Notes under the pieces: generated by a model | What the model saw: only the letters and a program-made list of their open reading frames with translations | Told to the model about the DNA's origin: nothing | Database searches by the model: none | Assembly: GCF_003243465.1 (NCBI RefSeq) | Contig: NZ_QFQZ01000006.1 | Coordinates: 1 to 64,000 of the forward strand | Direction: 5' to 3' | Source of the DNA: Caulobacter segnis | Lineage (GTDB): Bacteria; Pseudomonadota; Alphaproteobacteria; Caulobacterales; Caulobacteraceae | Length of the DNA stretch: 64,000 bases | Part shown: positions 30,849 to 39,646 of the stretch, piece after piece | Position numbering within the stretch: position 1 is the stretch's first letter | How the letters are laid out: the number at the start of each line of letters is the position of its first letter | Translations under genes and position numbers: made by a program

Positions 30849-31232
30849 ATGCAGTGGCTTTCGACTAGGGCGCTGGCGATCATCGCCGTTGCGGTGTGGG
30901 TGCTGCTCTTCGTAGTGCTGCATTTCCAAAAGCTTGAGCGCGAACGGCCTATGAGGGAGGCGGCTGCCGCCCAGGCAGAGGCCATCGAGCGAGCCGAGAC
31001 AATCTTGAAGGCGCGGCTGAAGGACCCGTTCAGCGCCCAGTTCTCAGACGTTCGCGTTCTAGGAAACGGTGCGCAGGAACGCGTCTGCGGCCGCGTGAAC
31101 GCGAAGAATAGCTTCGGCGCGTATGGTGGGCCCGAGCGCTTTCTCGTCATGTCCGGATCTGCATACTTGGGCGATCAGAAGCCAGGTAAGGCGATTTGGA
31201 GCCGTCCCGAACACCCCTGTGATGTGTTCTAA
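30849..31232 (+). CDS. Membrane-anchored exported protein, paralogue of the lipoprotein at 10345-10668
   Basis: Start at the ATG at 30849, two bases after a purine-rich GAGGGGAGGGG site. The 127-residue protein has one N-terminal TM helix (LAIIAVAVWVLLFVVLHF) and a periplasmic part with LKDPFSAQFSDVRV, RVCGRVNAKNSFGAYGGPERF. The same motif series is found in the phage lipoprotein near the repressor. It is a likely moron product acting at the host envelope. Function unknown. Confidence 0.65.
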   Translation: MQWLSTRALAIIAVAVWVLLFVVLHFQKLERERPMREAAAAQAEAIERAETILKARLKDPFSAQFSDVRVLGNGAQERVCGRVNAKNSFGAYGGPERFLVMSGSAYLGDQKPGKAIWSRPEHPCDVF

Positions 31233-31456
31233 GCATTTTTCGCAGGATCGCGGACGCCCCAGCTGATCAGCCCTTCGGTAGCCAGGCGCCGCACGGCTTC
31301 AGGCCGTGACGGCTTCGGGTCGGGCTGCTGATCAATCCACGCGTCGACATCAGCAAGGATGTTGGGCTGCAGTCGAACTTGAACCGGGGTGCCCTTGCCG
31401 GTGGCCGGCGGGCCGGGCTTCTTACGTAATTGTGGTTGCACGGTCATGGCAACCAT
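31229..31456 (-). CDS. Ribbon-helix-helix DNA-binding protein
   Basis: The 75-residue protein has a basic start and VQVRLQPNILADVDAWIDQ, then SRPEAVRRLATEGL, the beta strand plus two helices of the CopG/Arc class. An internal ATG at 31447 is an alternative start. Palindromes overlap the start codon, so it may regulate itself and the divergent exported-protein gene at 31537. Confidence 0.65.
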   Translation of the reverse strand: MVAMTVQPQLRKKPGPPATGKGTPVQVRLQPNILADVDAWIDQQPDPKPSRPEAVRRLATEGLISWGVRDPAKNA

Positions 31457-31463
31457 GGTACCA
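31445..31463. promoter_or_regulatory. Possible operator of the ribbon-helix-helix protein
   Basis: CATGG-CAA-CCATG (31445-31457) is an inverted repeat directly followed by the palindrome TGGTACCA (31456-31463), at the start codon of the RHH gene and upstream of the divergent gene. The place is right for autoregulation; binding is not shown. Confidence 0.4.
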
Positions 31464-31536
31464 CAAACAGGTCGGAGCGGAAGAGCGTTGGCGCGCCCAA
31501 CCGCCCCTAACCAGAGAAACGCGAAAGGAACTCGCG

Positions 31537-32220
31537 ATGTCCCAGGCTAAGAACGCCTGTACCACACGCCGCGCCATTTTTGGAGCCGGCCTTGCTGTTG
31601 CGGCGATTGCCGCGCCGGCGGTCACCATTGCGGCGCCATCCGCGGATGCCGAGCTGCATCGCTTGATCGACACGCTGACCGGCGTTCGCGCGCGCATGGA
31701 AGCCGCCGACGAGGTCTGGTGGGCTGCGGTTCAGAAGTTCGATAAGGCCAAGGGGGAGGAGCCCGCGGTGCTGAAGAAGCGCCGCATGTCCGACTGGTCG
31801 GCCGGCCTTCCCGTGGATGATGGCGAGAGCAGCTATTTCCGCGTCGACGACCTCCCGGCGTGCCGCGAGGCCCTGGCCCGCAACGACAAGCTGTTCGTGG
31901 ACACCAAGGGCATCTTCAACGCCACCTCGCGGAACCGATGCGCGGAGGTGGTTACGGCGCTAGAGGAGCGCGATGCCTACCTGAACGCCCTTCAAAGCTC
32001 GCTTGGCGTAGAGGCAGCTAACGTCAAGCTGGAGGCCATCATCGCTGAAGAGGAAGCCGCCATCGCCGCCGTCCAGACCTGCCGCGCCAAGACCGTCGAG
32101 GGTTTGAAGCGAAAGGCCGAGCTGGCGGGAACGTGGGAATTCGGCGACCAGCTCAGCAGCTATGAGACCGGCTGGGCCCGTGCGCTCTTGGCGGACATCA
32201 AAGCCATCTCAGGCGCGTGA
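31537..32220 (+). CDS. Exported protein with twin-arginine-like signal
   Basis: Start at the ATG at 31537 with AAAGGAA upstream. The 227-residue protein begins with a TTRRAIFGAGLAVAAIAAPAV signal: twin arginine plus hydrophobic core, with Ala-Ala-Pro sites near residues 33-36, so Tat export is likely. The mature part is helical and charged (ELHRLIDTLTGVRARMEAADEVWW, EAIIAEEEAAIAAVQTCRAK). It lies in the mixed-strand block between tail chaperone and tape measure and is a likely moron. Function unknown. Confidence 0.6.
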   Translation: MSQAKNACTTRRAIFGAGLAVAAIAAPAVTIAAPSADAELHRLIDTLTGVRARMEAADEVWWAAVQKFDKAKGEEPAVLKKRRMSDWSAGLPVDDGESSYFRVDDLPACREALARNDKLFVDTKGIFNATSRNRCAEVVTALEERDAYLNALQSSLGVEAANVKLEAIIAEEEAAIAAVQTCRAKTVEGLKRKAELAGTWEFGDQLSSYETGWARALLADIKAISGA

Positions 32221-32493
32221 AGAATAACCAACGTCAGAACCGGACGCCTGCTTTGGTCCGAAAATTCGCGTTCGGTATGAACATCGTGTTGGTAGCAGGA
32301 AAGGCCCTGGTCGCGCGACGCGACGAGCCAACGAGATCTCCGGTTCGGCGGCCGCAAAACGTCGAGTTACCGGTGATGCCTGCGGTGCAAGACGCAGGTC
32401 GGAAGCCACGGCGCCCTGCCCTAGGAAGCTGTCGCCGTGGCCTCCTCGCTCCAGCCAGCGGTTTGCGGCCGCTGGTGACCAGCAAGGGAGGCT
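32221..32493. other. Leader region with two hairpins before the antirepressor-like gene
   Basis: No convincing gene is present. GCCACGGCG (32405-32413) pairs with CGCCGTGGC (32433-32441), and CCAGCGG (32455-32461) with CCGCTGG (32469-32475), the second ending seven bases before the AGGGAGG ribosome site. These could terminate upstream transcription or regulate translation of the next gene. Confidence 0.5.
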
Positions 32494-33339
32494 ATGATGG
32501 CCAACCCCCGTCCCGTCAAGGCGGACGAACAGACGAGGAACTACCAGCACCGCGCCCAACCGGGCGTGACCCAAGCGCCGGCGAACGAGATCACGGTCTC
32601 GCCATTCGCCGTCACCGTCCTGAACGATGAACCCCGCGTCCGCGACCTCGACTTGGCCGAACGCCTCGGCTTCGACCGCCCGCGCAACATTCGCAATTTG
32701 ATCGAACGCCACCGTGCGGAGCTTGATGGTTACGGGGTTTGCTTCGCCGTGAAGCAAACCTCCGGACCGAAGGGCGGCCGACCCACCACGGAGTACTACC
32801 TGAGCGAAGAACAGTCGCTGATGCTGGCAGCCGTCTCGAACGCTCCGGCCGCTTCGCTCGTGCGACGCGCACTGATCACCACCTTCGTTGCCCTCCGGCG
32901 CGGCCAAGCGCCAGCGGCTCTCGACCAGCCCGACCGCAAGGTGATCGGCGGTATCGTGAAGGCGATCGTTCACAAGGAGATCGCGGACGCGCTCACCGAG
33001 GCTCTGCCGCTGCTGGTGGCGCAGAAGCTCGCCGAAGACCCTCGCCGCGCCGTCATCGACAAGGTCTCGATCCGTCAACTGCTGGAAGATGAGAAGGTGC
33101 CGCCGAAGGGCCGACGCAGCCTCCAGCGCAAGGTCTTTAACCGCCTGATGGCGTACTGCGTTCAGAACAAGATCGACGCTTATCAGTGCGCTCACAGCAA
33201 GACTTGGCTGTTCGACCGGCCAAAAGCGACCTGGTTCATCCGCGAACGCTGTGCTGGTCTGATCGCCGACCACCTCGCCAAGTACAACGGCCAGGGCATC
33301 CTTCGCCTCGTGGTGCCTAAGCGGAACCAGGGCCAATGA
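32494..33339 (+). CDS. Antirepressor-like phage regulatory protein
   Basis: The ATG follows AGGGAGG at good spacing. The 281-residue protein has an N-terminal domain with VRDLDLAERLGFDRPRNIR, LIERHRAEL, a GRPTTEYYLSEEQ segment and LVRRALITTFVALRRG, which is the pattern of the Rha/P22-AR-type N-terminal domain of phage antirepressors. The C-terminal part (SIRQLLEDEKVPPKGRRSLQRKVFNRL) looks helical and DNA-binding. It may counter the phage repressor or regulate transcription. Its site between tail genes is unusual. Confidence 0.65.
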   Translation: MMANPRPVKADEQTRNYQHRAQPGVTQAPANEITVSPFAVTVLNDEPRVRDLDLAERLGFDRPRNIRNLIERHRAELDGYGVCFAVKQTSGPKGGRPTTEYYLSEEQSLMLAAVSNAPAASLVRRALITTFVALRRGQAPAALDQPDRKVIGGIVKAIVHKEIADALTEALPLLVAQKLAEDPRRAVIDKVSIRQLLEDEKVPPKGRRSLQRKVFNRLMAYCVQNKIDAYQCAHSKTWLFDRPKATWFIRERCAGLIADHLAKYNGQGILRLVVPKRNQGQ

Positions 33340-33521
33340 CAGTCGTTCAGATGCGTCCTGAACATGTCTCAGTCCAACCGGTCGGTGCTGATCTCTGGTG
33401 GGTCGCTTGGGTCTGTGACCAAGGCGCCGCGCTCTACGTCACCGACCCCAGCTCGTTCGACAGTGCCCTGACTGAGGCCTACGAGTGGGAACTGCCGGTC
33501 TTCATTGATCGGATGAACTAA
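33336..33521 (+). CDS. Small hypothetical protein
   Basis: The 61-residue protein is coupled to the antirepressor-like gene by an ATGA overlap. It has a Trp/Val-rich core (ADLWWVAWVCDQGAALYVT) and an acidic ending. No family is recognised. Confidence 0.5.
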   Translation: MTVVQMRPEHVSVQPVGADLWWVAWVCDQGAALYVTDPSSFDSALTEAYEWELPVFIDRMN

Positions 33522-33649
33522 GCCGGAAGGGCGGACGGTCTCTACAACCGCGAGCCCGTTTTTATCAGGCGCTGGAGCGCCAATTCCAACATTGCTGAAG
33601 CTTCGCCCGCCATCGCGCGGGCGCTTGGCATGCGTGAAAGGAGGCCATC

Positions 33650-36600
33650 ATGACCGAAGCGACATTGGCCGTCCTGAACATGGAAATTCGCGCGAAAGAC
33701 GCGACGACGGCAGCTCAACAGCTTGAGCGCCTGACCAAGGCGGCTAGCGACGTAGACGCGGCCTTTGGTCGCGCGGGGCAGGCCGCCAGCACCGCCGGTG
33801 CGGCGACGGGCCGGGTCGAGCAATCTCTGCGCCCGCTGATCGCGGTTTACGGTCAGGCTCGCGACGCGCTGGGCCGGTTCACCGATCAGGACGGCAGTTT
33901 CCGACATAGCCAAGACGCGACTGCGAAGATGCTGTTGCAGAACGCCAAGACGGTCGAGGCCTACGAGCGGCAGATCGAAAAAGCCACCAAGCAAGTCGAA
34001 GCGCTGACCCGCGCCTTTGATCCGGTTGGCGCGGAGATACTGAAGACCAATAGGCAGATTGAACAGGCATCGAAGCTCCAGGGCGACCAGAGCAAGATCG
34101 TCGACGGGCTAAAGGGTAAGCTGGCCACGCTTGAAAAGGCGCACGCTGGGGCCGCGAATGGAGCGAAGCTCCAGAGCTATCAGCTGCTGAACCTGGGTCG
34201 CCAATTCACGGATGTTGGCGTCTCGATCGCCTCCGGACAACCGGTGTGGATGGTAGCGATCCAGCAGGGTGCGCAGATTGGCGAGGTCTTCGCAGAGGCC
34301 AGGACCCAAGGCGTTTCTCTAAAGTCGGCGTTGGGCAGTGTCGCGGCTGTCGCCGTGGACATGGTCAAGAAGTTCGCTCCGCTCATTGGTACGGGAGCGA
34401 TCCTCGGCGGCGTCGCGCTCGCCGCCTATGGCGTCTGGACCGAAATCAAGAAGACCCAGCAGGCGATGAAAGACCTGGAGGCCGCGACCAACGAGGCCAA
34501 CGCCGCCATCGCCAACGCCCGAGAGACCATGAAGGAGGCCAGCCTCGGCGCGGGGACGTTCGGCCAGGAGTCGCTCGGCGCGGCCTTCGGCATCAAGAGC
34601 TTCGCCGGAGAGGTCGGCGACGCAGCGGTAAAGCTCTACGACTTCGCGGCTGCGGCGAAGACCGCCACCGTCAACGGCCTGATGGCGCAGCGCGTCGCCC
34701 TGTCCGAGAAGATCGCCAAGCTGGAGGAGCGCTCGACCGAAGGCCGCCGATCGGCACTCACTGGGCAGTGGACGCCGGCGCGCATCGCCGAGAAGCTCGG
34801 AAACCGCATCGGCGGCGACCTCCTGTCGCTCTGGACCGGTGGCGAGAGCGACCGAAACATCTCCAATGACATCGGTGCCGCCAAGAGCGCCATGAAGGAG
34901 CTCGAAGCCGCGCTTACTGATGTTCTGAACAAGGACCTCAAGGGCTGGGCGGACGAAGGCCGCGCCGCGCTCGGCGATCTCGGCAAGAAGACGAAGGAGC
35001 AAGTCAAGGAGCTCGCCGGCCTCAAGCCGTTCGACGAGTCGAAGCTGCTCAAGGCGACGGACGAGGTCTGGCCCTACATGGCCGACGTCATCCAGGCGAC
35101 GGAGAAGCGAACCCGTGACCTCAATGCCGCCACCCAGGACTTGGACCGCACCCTGGAGGCGATCCGTATCCCGAGTGACCTTGAGAACCTGGCCTCCGAG
35201 CTTGAAGAGCAAGCCAAAGCGGTGCGCGACCTGCGCTACGACTTCGAAGACCTCGCCTACGCGATCAACGAGAACGACTGGGTCTCGGCCTTCGCCGGCT
35301 TGGTCAATGTGCTGGCCAAGGTCGAAACCGCCTTCAAGAACGCCAAGACCTCGCAGGACAAGTTCGCAGCGGCGGCGATGCTTGCGCAGGGGGTGGGCAG
35401 CGCGGTCGGCGGCACGGGTGGCAACGTGCTGGCCGGCGCGGGCTCTGGCGCCCTCGCCGGTCTGAGCGCTGCGAGCGCCCTCACGACCCTTGGCGTTGTC
35501 TCTGGCCCTGTTGGCTGGGCCGCTCTAGGGATCGGCGCGGTAGTTGGTGGCCTTGGCGGACTGTTTGGCTCGTCTTCCAAGAAGAAGAAGGCCCGCCAGC
35601 AAGCCGCCGCCCAGGCTGCGGCCGAAGAAGCCCAGCGCCAGCAGACGATCGCCGACACCGCGTTCTCGCTCGACGTCGCCCTCCTGCGAGCCCAGGGCAA
35701 GGAGCTCGAGGCCGTCGCCAAGGAGCGCGACAAGGAACTGGCGCGGCTCACGGCCCTTTCGCCGTCCCTGGCGGAGACGCAAAAGCAGCTCTACGCCCTG
35801 GAGGACGCTGCCTCGGCCGCTGCGAAGGCGGCGGAACAGGCGGCGGCGGTAGAAGCCAAGCGCCAGTCCATTCAGGACGAGATCGACAAGCTGACGCTGT
35901 CTTCGGCGGACCTGCTGTTGAAAGCGCGCGCCAAGGAACGCGCCGAAGCTGTCGCGCTCGATCCCGCCCTCGGCGACCTGATCGACAAGCTCTATGGGCT
36001 GCAGGACGCTGCGACCGCGTCGGCGGAGGCGGCTAAGGCCGACCAGGACGCCATGGCGCAAGCCTCCGCCGCTTGGGCTGAACAGCAGCGCCTGTCGACC
36101 TATTTGACGGACCAAGCGACCAAGGCGCTGGAGGCGCAAGCCTCCGCCGCTCAGGCCGTGAGCGACGTGTTCGGCGTGGCGATTAAGGCCTCGGAGGATC
36201 TTGAGAAGAGCCTGCGGTCCTTCGCCGATAGCTTGGGGCTGGCCGACGAGGCGACGGCGGCGGCGTCCTACGCCCAGGCCAAGGCCGCCTTTGTGTCGTC
36301 GCGGGGCGCGGACCAGCAGATCAGCGAGCGGTTCCTGTCGGCCTCGGCCGCGCTGAACGGCGACAGTCTGGCCTATCAGTTGGACCGCGCTTTGGTGAGG
36401 TCGGCGACCCTGGGCGTGGCCAACCAGCAGGCCGGCGCGCGGGACGGCATCGCCAGCCTGTTCCGGGGTCTTGAGGCGCAGGGCCTTCTGCCGGGGGCGT
36501 CGTCGTTCTCGATCGCCCCGACGCCTACGATCTCCGCGTCGGATATGGCGGCTCCCATAGTCGCTCAGCCCACGGCCGGCAACGACAATGGCACTGCTGG

Positions 36601-36733
36601 CTTGGTCTCGGAACTCCGAGCGCTTCGTCAGGAAGTCGCCCAACTTCGCGCGGAGGCCGCGCGCGGCGCCGACGCCAGCGAGGCCTCTCGCGACCAATTG
36701 CGCCACGGCACTCTAGCGGTCGAGCAGGTCTGA
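33650..36733 (+). CDS. Tail tape measure protein
   Basis: This is the longest gene of the phage (1027 residues). It has long helical coils from residue 20 onward, hydrophobic stretches near residues 243-265 (LIGTGAILGGVALAAYGVW) and 590-640 (Gly/Ala-rich, GWAALGIGAVVGGLGGLFG), and a coiled C-terminal third. This is the standard make-up of a siphovirus tape measure, which sets tail length and helps DNA entry through the inner membrane. AGGAGG lies six bases before the ATG. Confidence 0.92.
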   Translation: MTEATLAVLNMEIRAKDATTAAQQLERLTKAASDVDAAFGRAGQAASTAGAATGRVEQSLRPLIAVYGQARDALGRFTDQDGSFRHSQDATAKMLLQNAKTVEAYERQIEKATKQVEALTRAFDPVGAEILKTNRQIEQASKLQGDQSKIVDGLKGKLATLEKAHAGAANGAKLQSYQLLNLGRQFTDVGVSIASGQPVWMVAIQQGAQIGEVFAEARTQGVSLKSALGSVAAVAVDMVKKFAPLIGTGAILGGVALAAYGVWTEIKKTQQAMKDLEAATNEANAAIANARETMKEASLGAGTFGQESLGAAFGIKSFAGEVGDAAVKLYDFAAAAKTATVNGLMAQRVALSEKIAKLEERSTEGRRSALTGQWTPARIAEKLGNRIGGDLLSLWTGGESDRNISNDIGAAKSAMKELEAALTDVLNKDLKGWADEGRAALGDLGKKTKEQVKELAGLKPFDESKLLKATDEVWPYMADVIQATEKRTRDLNAATQDLDRTLEAIRIPSDLENLASELEEQAKAVRDLRYDFEDLAYAINENDWVSAFAGLVNVLAKVETAFKNAKTSQDKFAAAAMLAQGVGSAVGGTGGNVLAGAGSGALAGLSAASALTTLGVVSGPVGWAALGIGAVVGGLGGLFGSSSKKKKARQQAAAQAAAEEAQRQQTIADTAFSLDVALLRAQGKELEAVAKERDKELARLTALSPSLAETQKQLYALEDAASAAAKAAEQAAAVEAKRQSIQDEIDKLTLSSADLLLKARAKERAEAVALDPALGDLIDKLYGLQDAATASAEAAKADQDAMAQASAAWAEQQRLSTYLTDQATKALEAQASAAQAVSDVFGVAIKASEDLEKSLRSFADSLGLADEATAAASYAQAKAAFVSSRGADQQISERFLSASAALNGDSLAYQLDRALVRSATLGVANQQAGARDGIASLFRGLEAQGLLPGASSFSIAPTPTISASDMAAPIVAQPTAGNDNGTAGLVSELRALRQEVAQLRAEAARGADASEASRDQLRHGTLAVEQV

Positions 36734-36735
36734 TA

Positions 36736-37899
36736 ATGGCGACATGCACCATCCCTATCCCGATCACCGAGGCGGTGCTGACCGCCGCGTCGGTGGCCGA
36801 GCCCAGCCCTGGCGAACAGGTCTGGAACAGCCTCACCGGCTACGCCACGGGTGAAAAGGTCATCCTGGGCGCGCCGACCACGACGGTGACGATCAGCAAC
36901 GGCGCGCCTGCCGTGGTGACATGGACCGCCAACGGTCTGCCGAACGGGACGCCAGTGATCCTGTCGACGGCTGGCGCCTTGCCGACCGGCCTGACGGCGG
37001 GGCGGATCTATTACGTGGTCAACCGCTCGGCCGACGCTTTTCAGTTGGCTGAGGTGGTCGGCGGCGCGCCGATCGCAACGTCCAGCGCCGGTTCGGGCGC
37101 GCACACGGCCAAGGCCTCGATCCATCGCACCTATCAGAGCGTCAAGCTGACGACCAACACCGGCAATCCGCCCGCGATCGACGATGGAACCAACTGGTAC
37201 GACGTCGGCCCGACCAACCTGTGGAGCATGATCGACCTTTATCGGCCCAGCGTGACCTGGGGTGTCTCGCCCATGACCTTCCAGCTGACGCCGGGCCAGC
37301 GCATCCGCTCGATCTTCCTGGGCGAAATGGACGCCGAAACCGCGCGGGTGGTGGTTAAGGTCGGCGGTGTGACGGTCTATGACGTGACCTCGCAGCTGTG
37401 GACGCGCAAGACGTTCACGCCGACCGATTTCTGTTTCAAGCCATGGACCCGGCGCAAGGACGCCCAGCGCATCGACCTGCCGCTGTACTCCAACCCCGTG
37501 ATCGAGGTGACCCTGACCAAGTCGACGGGCCAAGTCGGCATCGGCGAGGTGGTGATCGGCAATCCGGAATACATGGGGAAGACCCAGTACGGCGCCAAGC
37601 GGCCGTTCAAGAACTTCACGAAGTTCGATCGTCGAACCGACGGCACGCCAAACGCTCCCAAGCGCCAGCGCAATGTTCCGACCGCATCCATGTCGATCAT
37701 GTTCGACAAGGAAAATACGCCGAACTTGCTGGATCTGGCGGACCGCTCCAACGGCTTGATCTGCGTTTGGTCCGGGATCGACGACGACGCCCATTCCTAC
37801 TTCCCCGCCGCCCTGATCCTGGGCCTGGCCACGACCTTTGAGCCGGATCTCTCACAGCCTGACCACGGCCTCCTTACGCTTGTGGCCGAGGAGTATTGA
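36736..37899 (+). CDS. Distal tail protein with an inserted mobile beta module
   Basis: The 387-residue protein begins right after the tape measure. Residues about 45-120 (VTISNGAPAVVTWTANGLPNG, LPTGLTAGRIYYVVNR, AIATSSAGSGAHTA) form a beta module that turns up as an insertion in many unrelated phage head and tail proteins. The rest (YRPSVTWGVSPMTFQLTPGQ, NRMLDLADRSNGL-like NTPNLLDLADRSNGL) is unfamiliar. By position it is a distal tail or tail-tip component. Confidence 0.65.
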   Translation: MATCTIPIPITEAVLTAASVAEPSPGEQVWNSLTGYATGEKVILGAPTTTVTISNGAPAVVTWTANGLPNGTPVILSTAGALPTGLTAGRIYYVVNRSADAFQLAEVVGGAPIATSSAGSGAHTAKASIHRTYQSVKLTTNTGNPPAIDDGTNWYDVGPTNLWSMIDLYRPSVTWGVSPMTFQLTPGQRIRSIFLGEMDAETARVVVKVGGVTVYDVTSQLWTRKTFTPTDFCFKPWTRRKDAQRIDLPLYSNPVIEVTLTKSTGQVGIGEVVIGNPEYMGKTQYGAKRPFKNFTKFDRRTDGTPNAPKRQRNVPTASMSIMFDKENTPNLLDLADRSNGLICVWSGIDDDAHSYFPAALILGLATTFEPDLSQPDHGLLTLVAEEY

Positions 37900-37902
37900 C
37901 CC

Positions 37903-38835
37903 ATGCCGACCCCCGCGATCACGACCGCGCCGACCGCGCCGTCGTTCAGCCGCCCCGCCCTGTGGGACCCGGAAATGATGACGTTCCTGGAGTGGATGCA
38001 GGCGCTTCCGCCCCAGCTGAACGCGCTCATTCCCTACCTAGCCGCCGCCGCCGGTCCCAACGGCGTCGCGGGCGTGGTTCGGTTCAGCACCACGACCACG
38101 GCGGCCGATCCGGGCGCGGGACTGCTGCGCCTGAACAACGCGACCCAGGCCTCGGCGACGGCGGCGTATATCGACCTGACCGACGCGAACGGCATCGACG
38201 TGACCAACCTTGTGGCGCGGCTAGGCCTGGGGACCAGCGCCATCAAGGGCGAGTTCCGCCTGGCGCTGTCGGGCGACCCGACCAAGTTCCTGTCCTTCGA
38301 GCTGACCTCGGCGACTTCGCCGACCGGCTACCGCGCGCTCGTCCTGCAGAACGGCGTGACCTCGGTCGCCAATCCGTTTGCGGACGGCGACGTGCTGATC
38401 TGGTCTTACAGCCGGACGGGCGACAAGGGCGACGCGGGGATCAACGTGCCGTGGTCCTCGCCCCTGGCCGCCCAGACCATTTCTGGATCGCCGACGACGA
38501 TCACGTTCGGCCCGCTGCCGAACAACCTGGCCAACGTCAATTTCGATTTGAACGCCGTGACGATCGCGACCACGGGGCAACTCTACGCCGCGTTCAGCAC
38601 CGACAACGGCGCGACGTTCGGCACGCCCGGCCAGATCACGTCGGCCGGCGGTCTAAGCGCCTGGACGATGCTGTTCGAGGTGATCGACTACTTGGCCGCG
38701 TCGGGGTGGATCAAGGCCAACGGCACCGGCGGTGCTGTCGTGTGGCGCCGATCGGGCGGGGCGGTCACGCACGTCCGGTTCTCCGCCGGCGGTACGGCCT
38801 TTTCCGGCGGCGTGATCACGCCGCGCCTGATCTAG
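37903..38835 (+). CDS. Tail fibre-like protein
   Basis: The 310-residue protein is rich in short beta segments and small residues, with GPNGVAGVVRFSTTTTAADPG near the front and a collagen-like TGDKGDAG at about residue 170, as seen in phage fibres. It is followed by a fibre-assembly-chaperone-sized gene. It probably makes contact with the host surface. Confidence 0.65.
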   Translation: MPTPAITTAPTAPSFSRPALWDPEMMTFLEWMQALPPQLNALIPYLAAAAGPNGVAGVVRFSTTTTAADPGAGLLRLNNATQASATAAYIDLTDANGIDVTNLVARLGLGTSAIKGEFRLALSGDPTKFLSFELTSATSPTGYRALVLQNGVTSVANPFADGDVLIWSYSRTGDKGDAGINVPWSSPLAAQTISGSPTTITFGPLPNNLANVNFDLNAVTIATTGQLYAAFSTDNGATFGTPGQITSAGGLSAWTMLFEVIDYLAASGWIKANGTGGAVVWRRSGGAVTHVRFSAGGTAFSGGVITPRLI

Positions 38836-38844
38836 GAGCTGACC

Positions 38845-39156
38845 ATGCTGGACCTTTCCACCGGCGCCGACGGCGAACCGATCCTGCGCGAGCTGACTGC
38901 GGAAGAGGCGGAGGCGATCCTGGTTCCGCCGCCGCGTCGCCTGCTGCCGAAGTCAACCGTCACCGGACGGCTGATCGCGATGGGCAAGGCCGCCCAGGTC
39001 AAGGCCGGGCTGGACGCCGACCCGGTGGCTTGGGCCCGCTGGTTCACGCCCGATTGGCCCAACGTCTACGCCGACGACGATGGTTTGATCGCTTTCCTTG
39101 GTGAACAAGGCCTGGGACTGACCCCGGCCGAAATCGACACCGTCACCGCGCCGTAA
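38845..39156 (+). CDS. Probable tail fibre assembly protein
   Basis: The 103-residue soluble protein directly follows the fibre gene with GGAG upstream. It begins MLDLSTGADGEPILRELTAEEAEAIL and has a proline-rich then helical middle. Position, size and acidic nature fit a fibre chaperone, but the sequence itself is not a recognised family. Confidence 0.5.
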   Translation: MLDLSTGADGEPILRELTAEEAEAILVPPPRRLLPKSTVTGRLIAMGKAAQVKAGLDADPVAWARWFTPDWPNVYADDDGLIAFLGEQGLGLTPAEIDTVTAP

Positions 39157-39205
39157 GGCCGCCACGCTAGGCCGATCGGCCAAGCCATCAGACATGGAGC
39201 AACCC

Positions 39206-39631
39206 ATGAAGAACCTGCTTAAGCGGGCGGCGCTGGTCGCCTGCGCGCTGCTCTGCGCGACTTTCTATGCCATTTCGGCCCCGGCGGTTGCTGGTGTCGT
39301 CCCGTTCGCGAATGGGACGCCCTACACGACCGGCATCCTATCCGCGACTAGCGGCGCGGGGAGCGAAAGCAACTACGCAATCCCGGTCCGGGGGCAGGGG
39401 TTCAACGTCACGCTTTCCGGCGTCGGCGTCGGAACGGTCGTCCTCGAGCGCTCCTTCGACAAGGGCGTGACCTGGTCGGGCATCTATGCCGCGGGGGTCC
39501 AATTCTATTCCTGGACCTACTCCGGCACGCCCATCAGTGAAATTACCGTCGAGCCGGAGAACAACGTCTACTACCGGCTCCGGGCGACAAGCCTGACGAG
39601 CGGCTCGATCAACTATCGTATCAGCCAATAA
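39206..39631 (+). CDS. Secreted small beta protein with signal peptide
   Basis: The ATG at 39206 (MKNLLKRAALVACALL) is chosen because GGAG lies six bases upstream; a start at 39194 would put residues before the signal. The 141-residue precursor has a classical Sec signal peptide with likely cleavage after SAPAVA. The mature part is a beta-sandwich-like protein (FNVTLSGVGVGTVVLERSFDK, TWSGIYAAG, YYRLRATSL). It belongs with the exported SGNH-like protein next to it. Confidence 0.65.
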   Translation: MKNLLKRAALVACALLCATFYAISAPAVAGVVPFANGTPYTTGILSATSGAGSESNYAIPVRGQGFNVTLSGVGVGTVVLERSFDKGVTWSGIYAAGVQFYSWTYSGTPISEITVEPENNVYYRLRATSLTSGSINYRISQ

Positions 39632-39646
39632 GCCGAGCATCTCATC

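Noticed and set aside
32217..32630. Plus-strand frame starting GTG at the stop of the Tat-exported protein
   Set aside because: It overlaps the antirepressor-like gene by more than 130 bp in another frame, crosses two hairpins and has no protein-like pattern.
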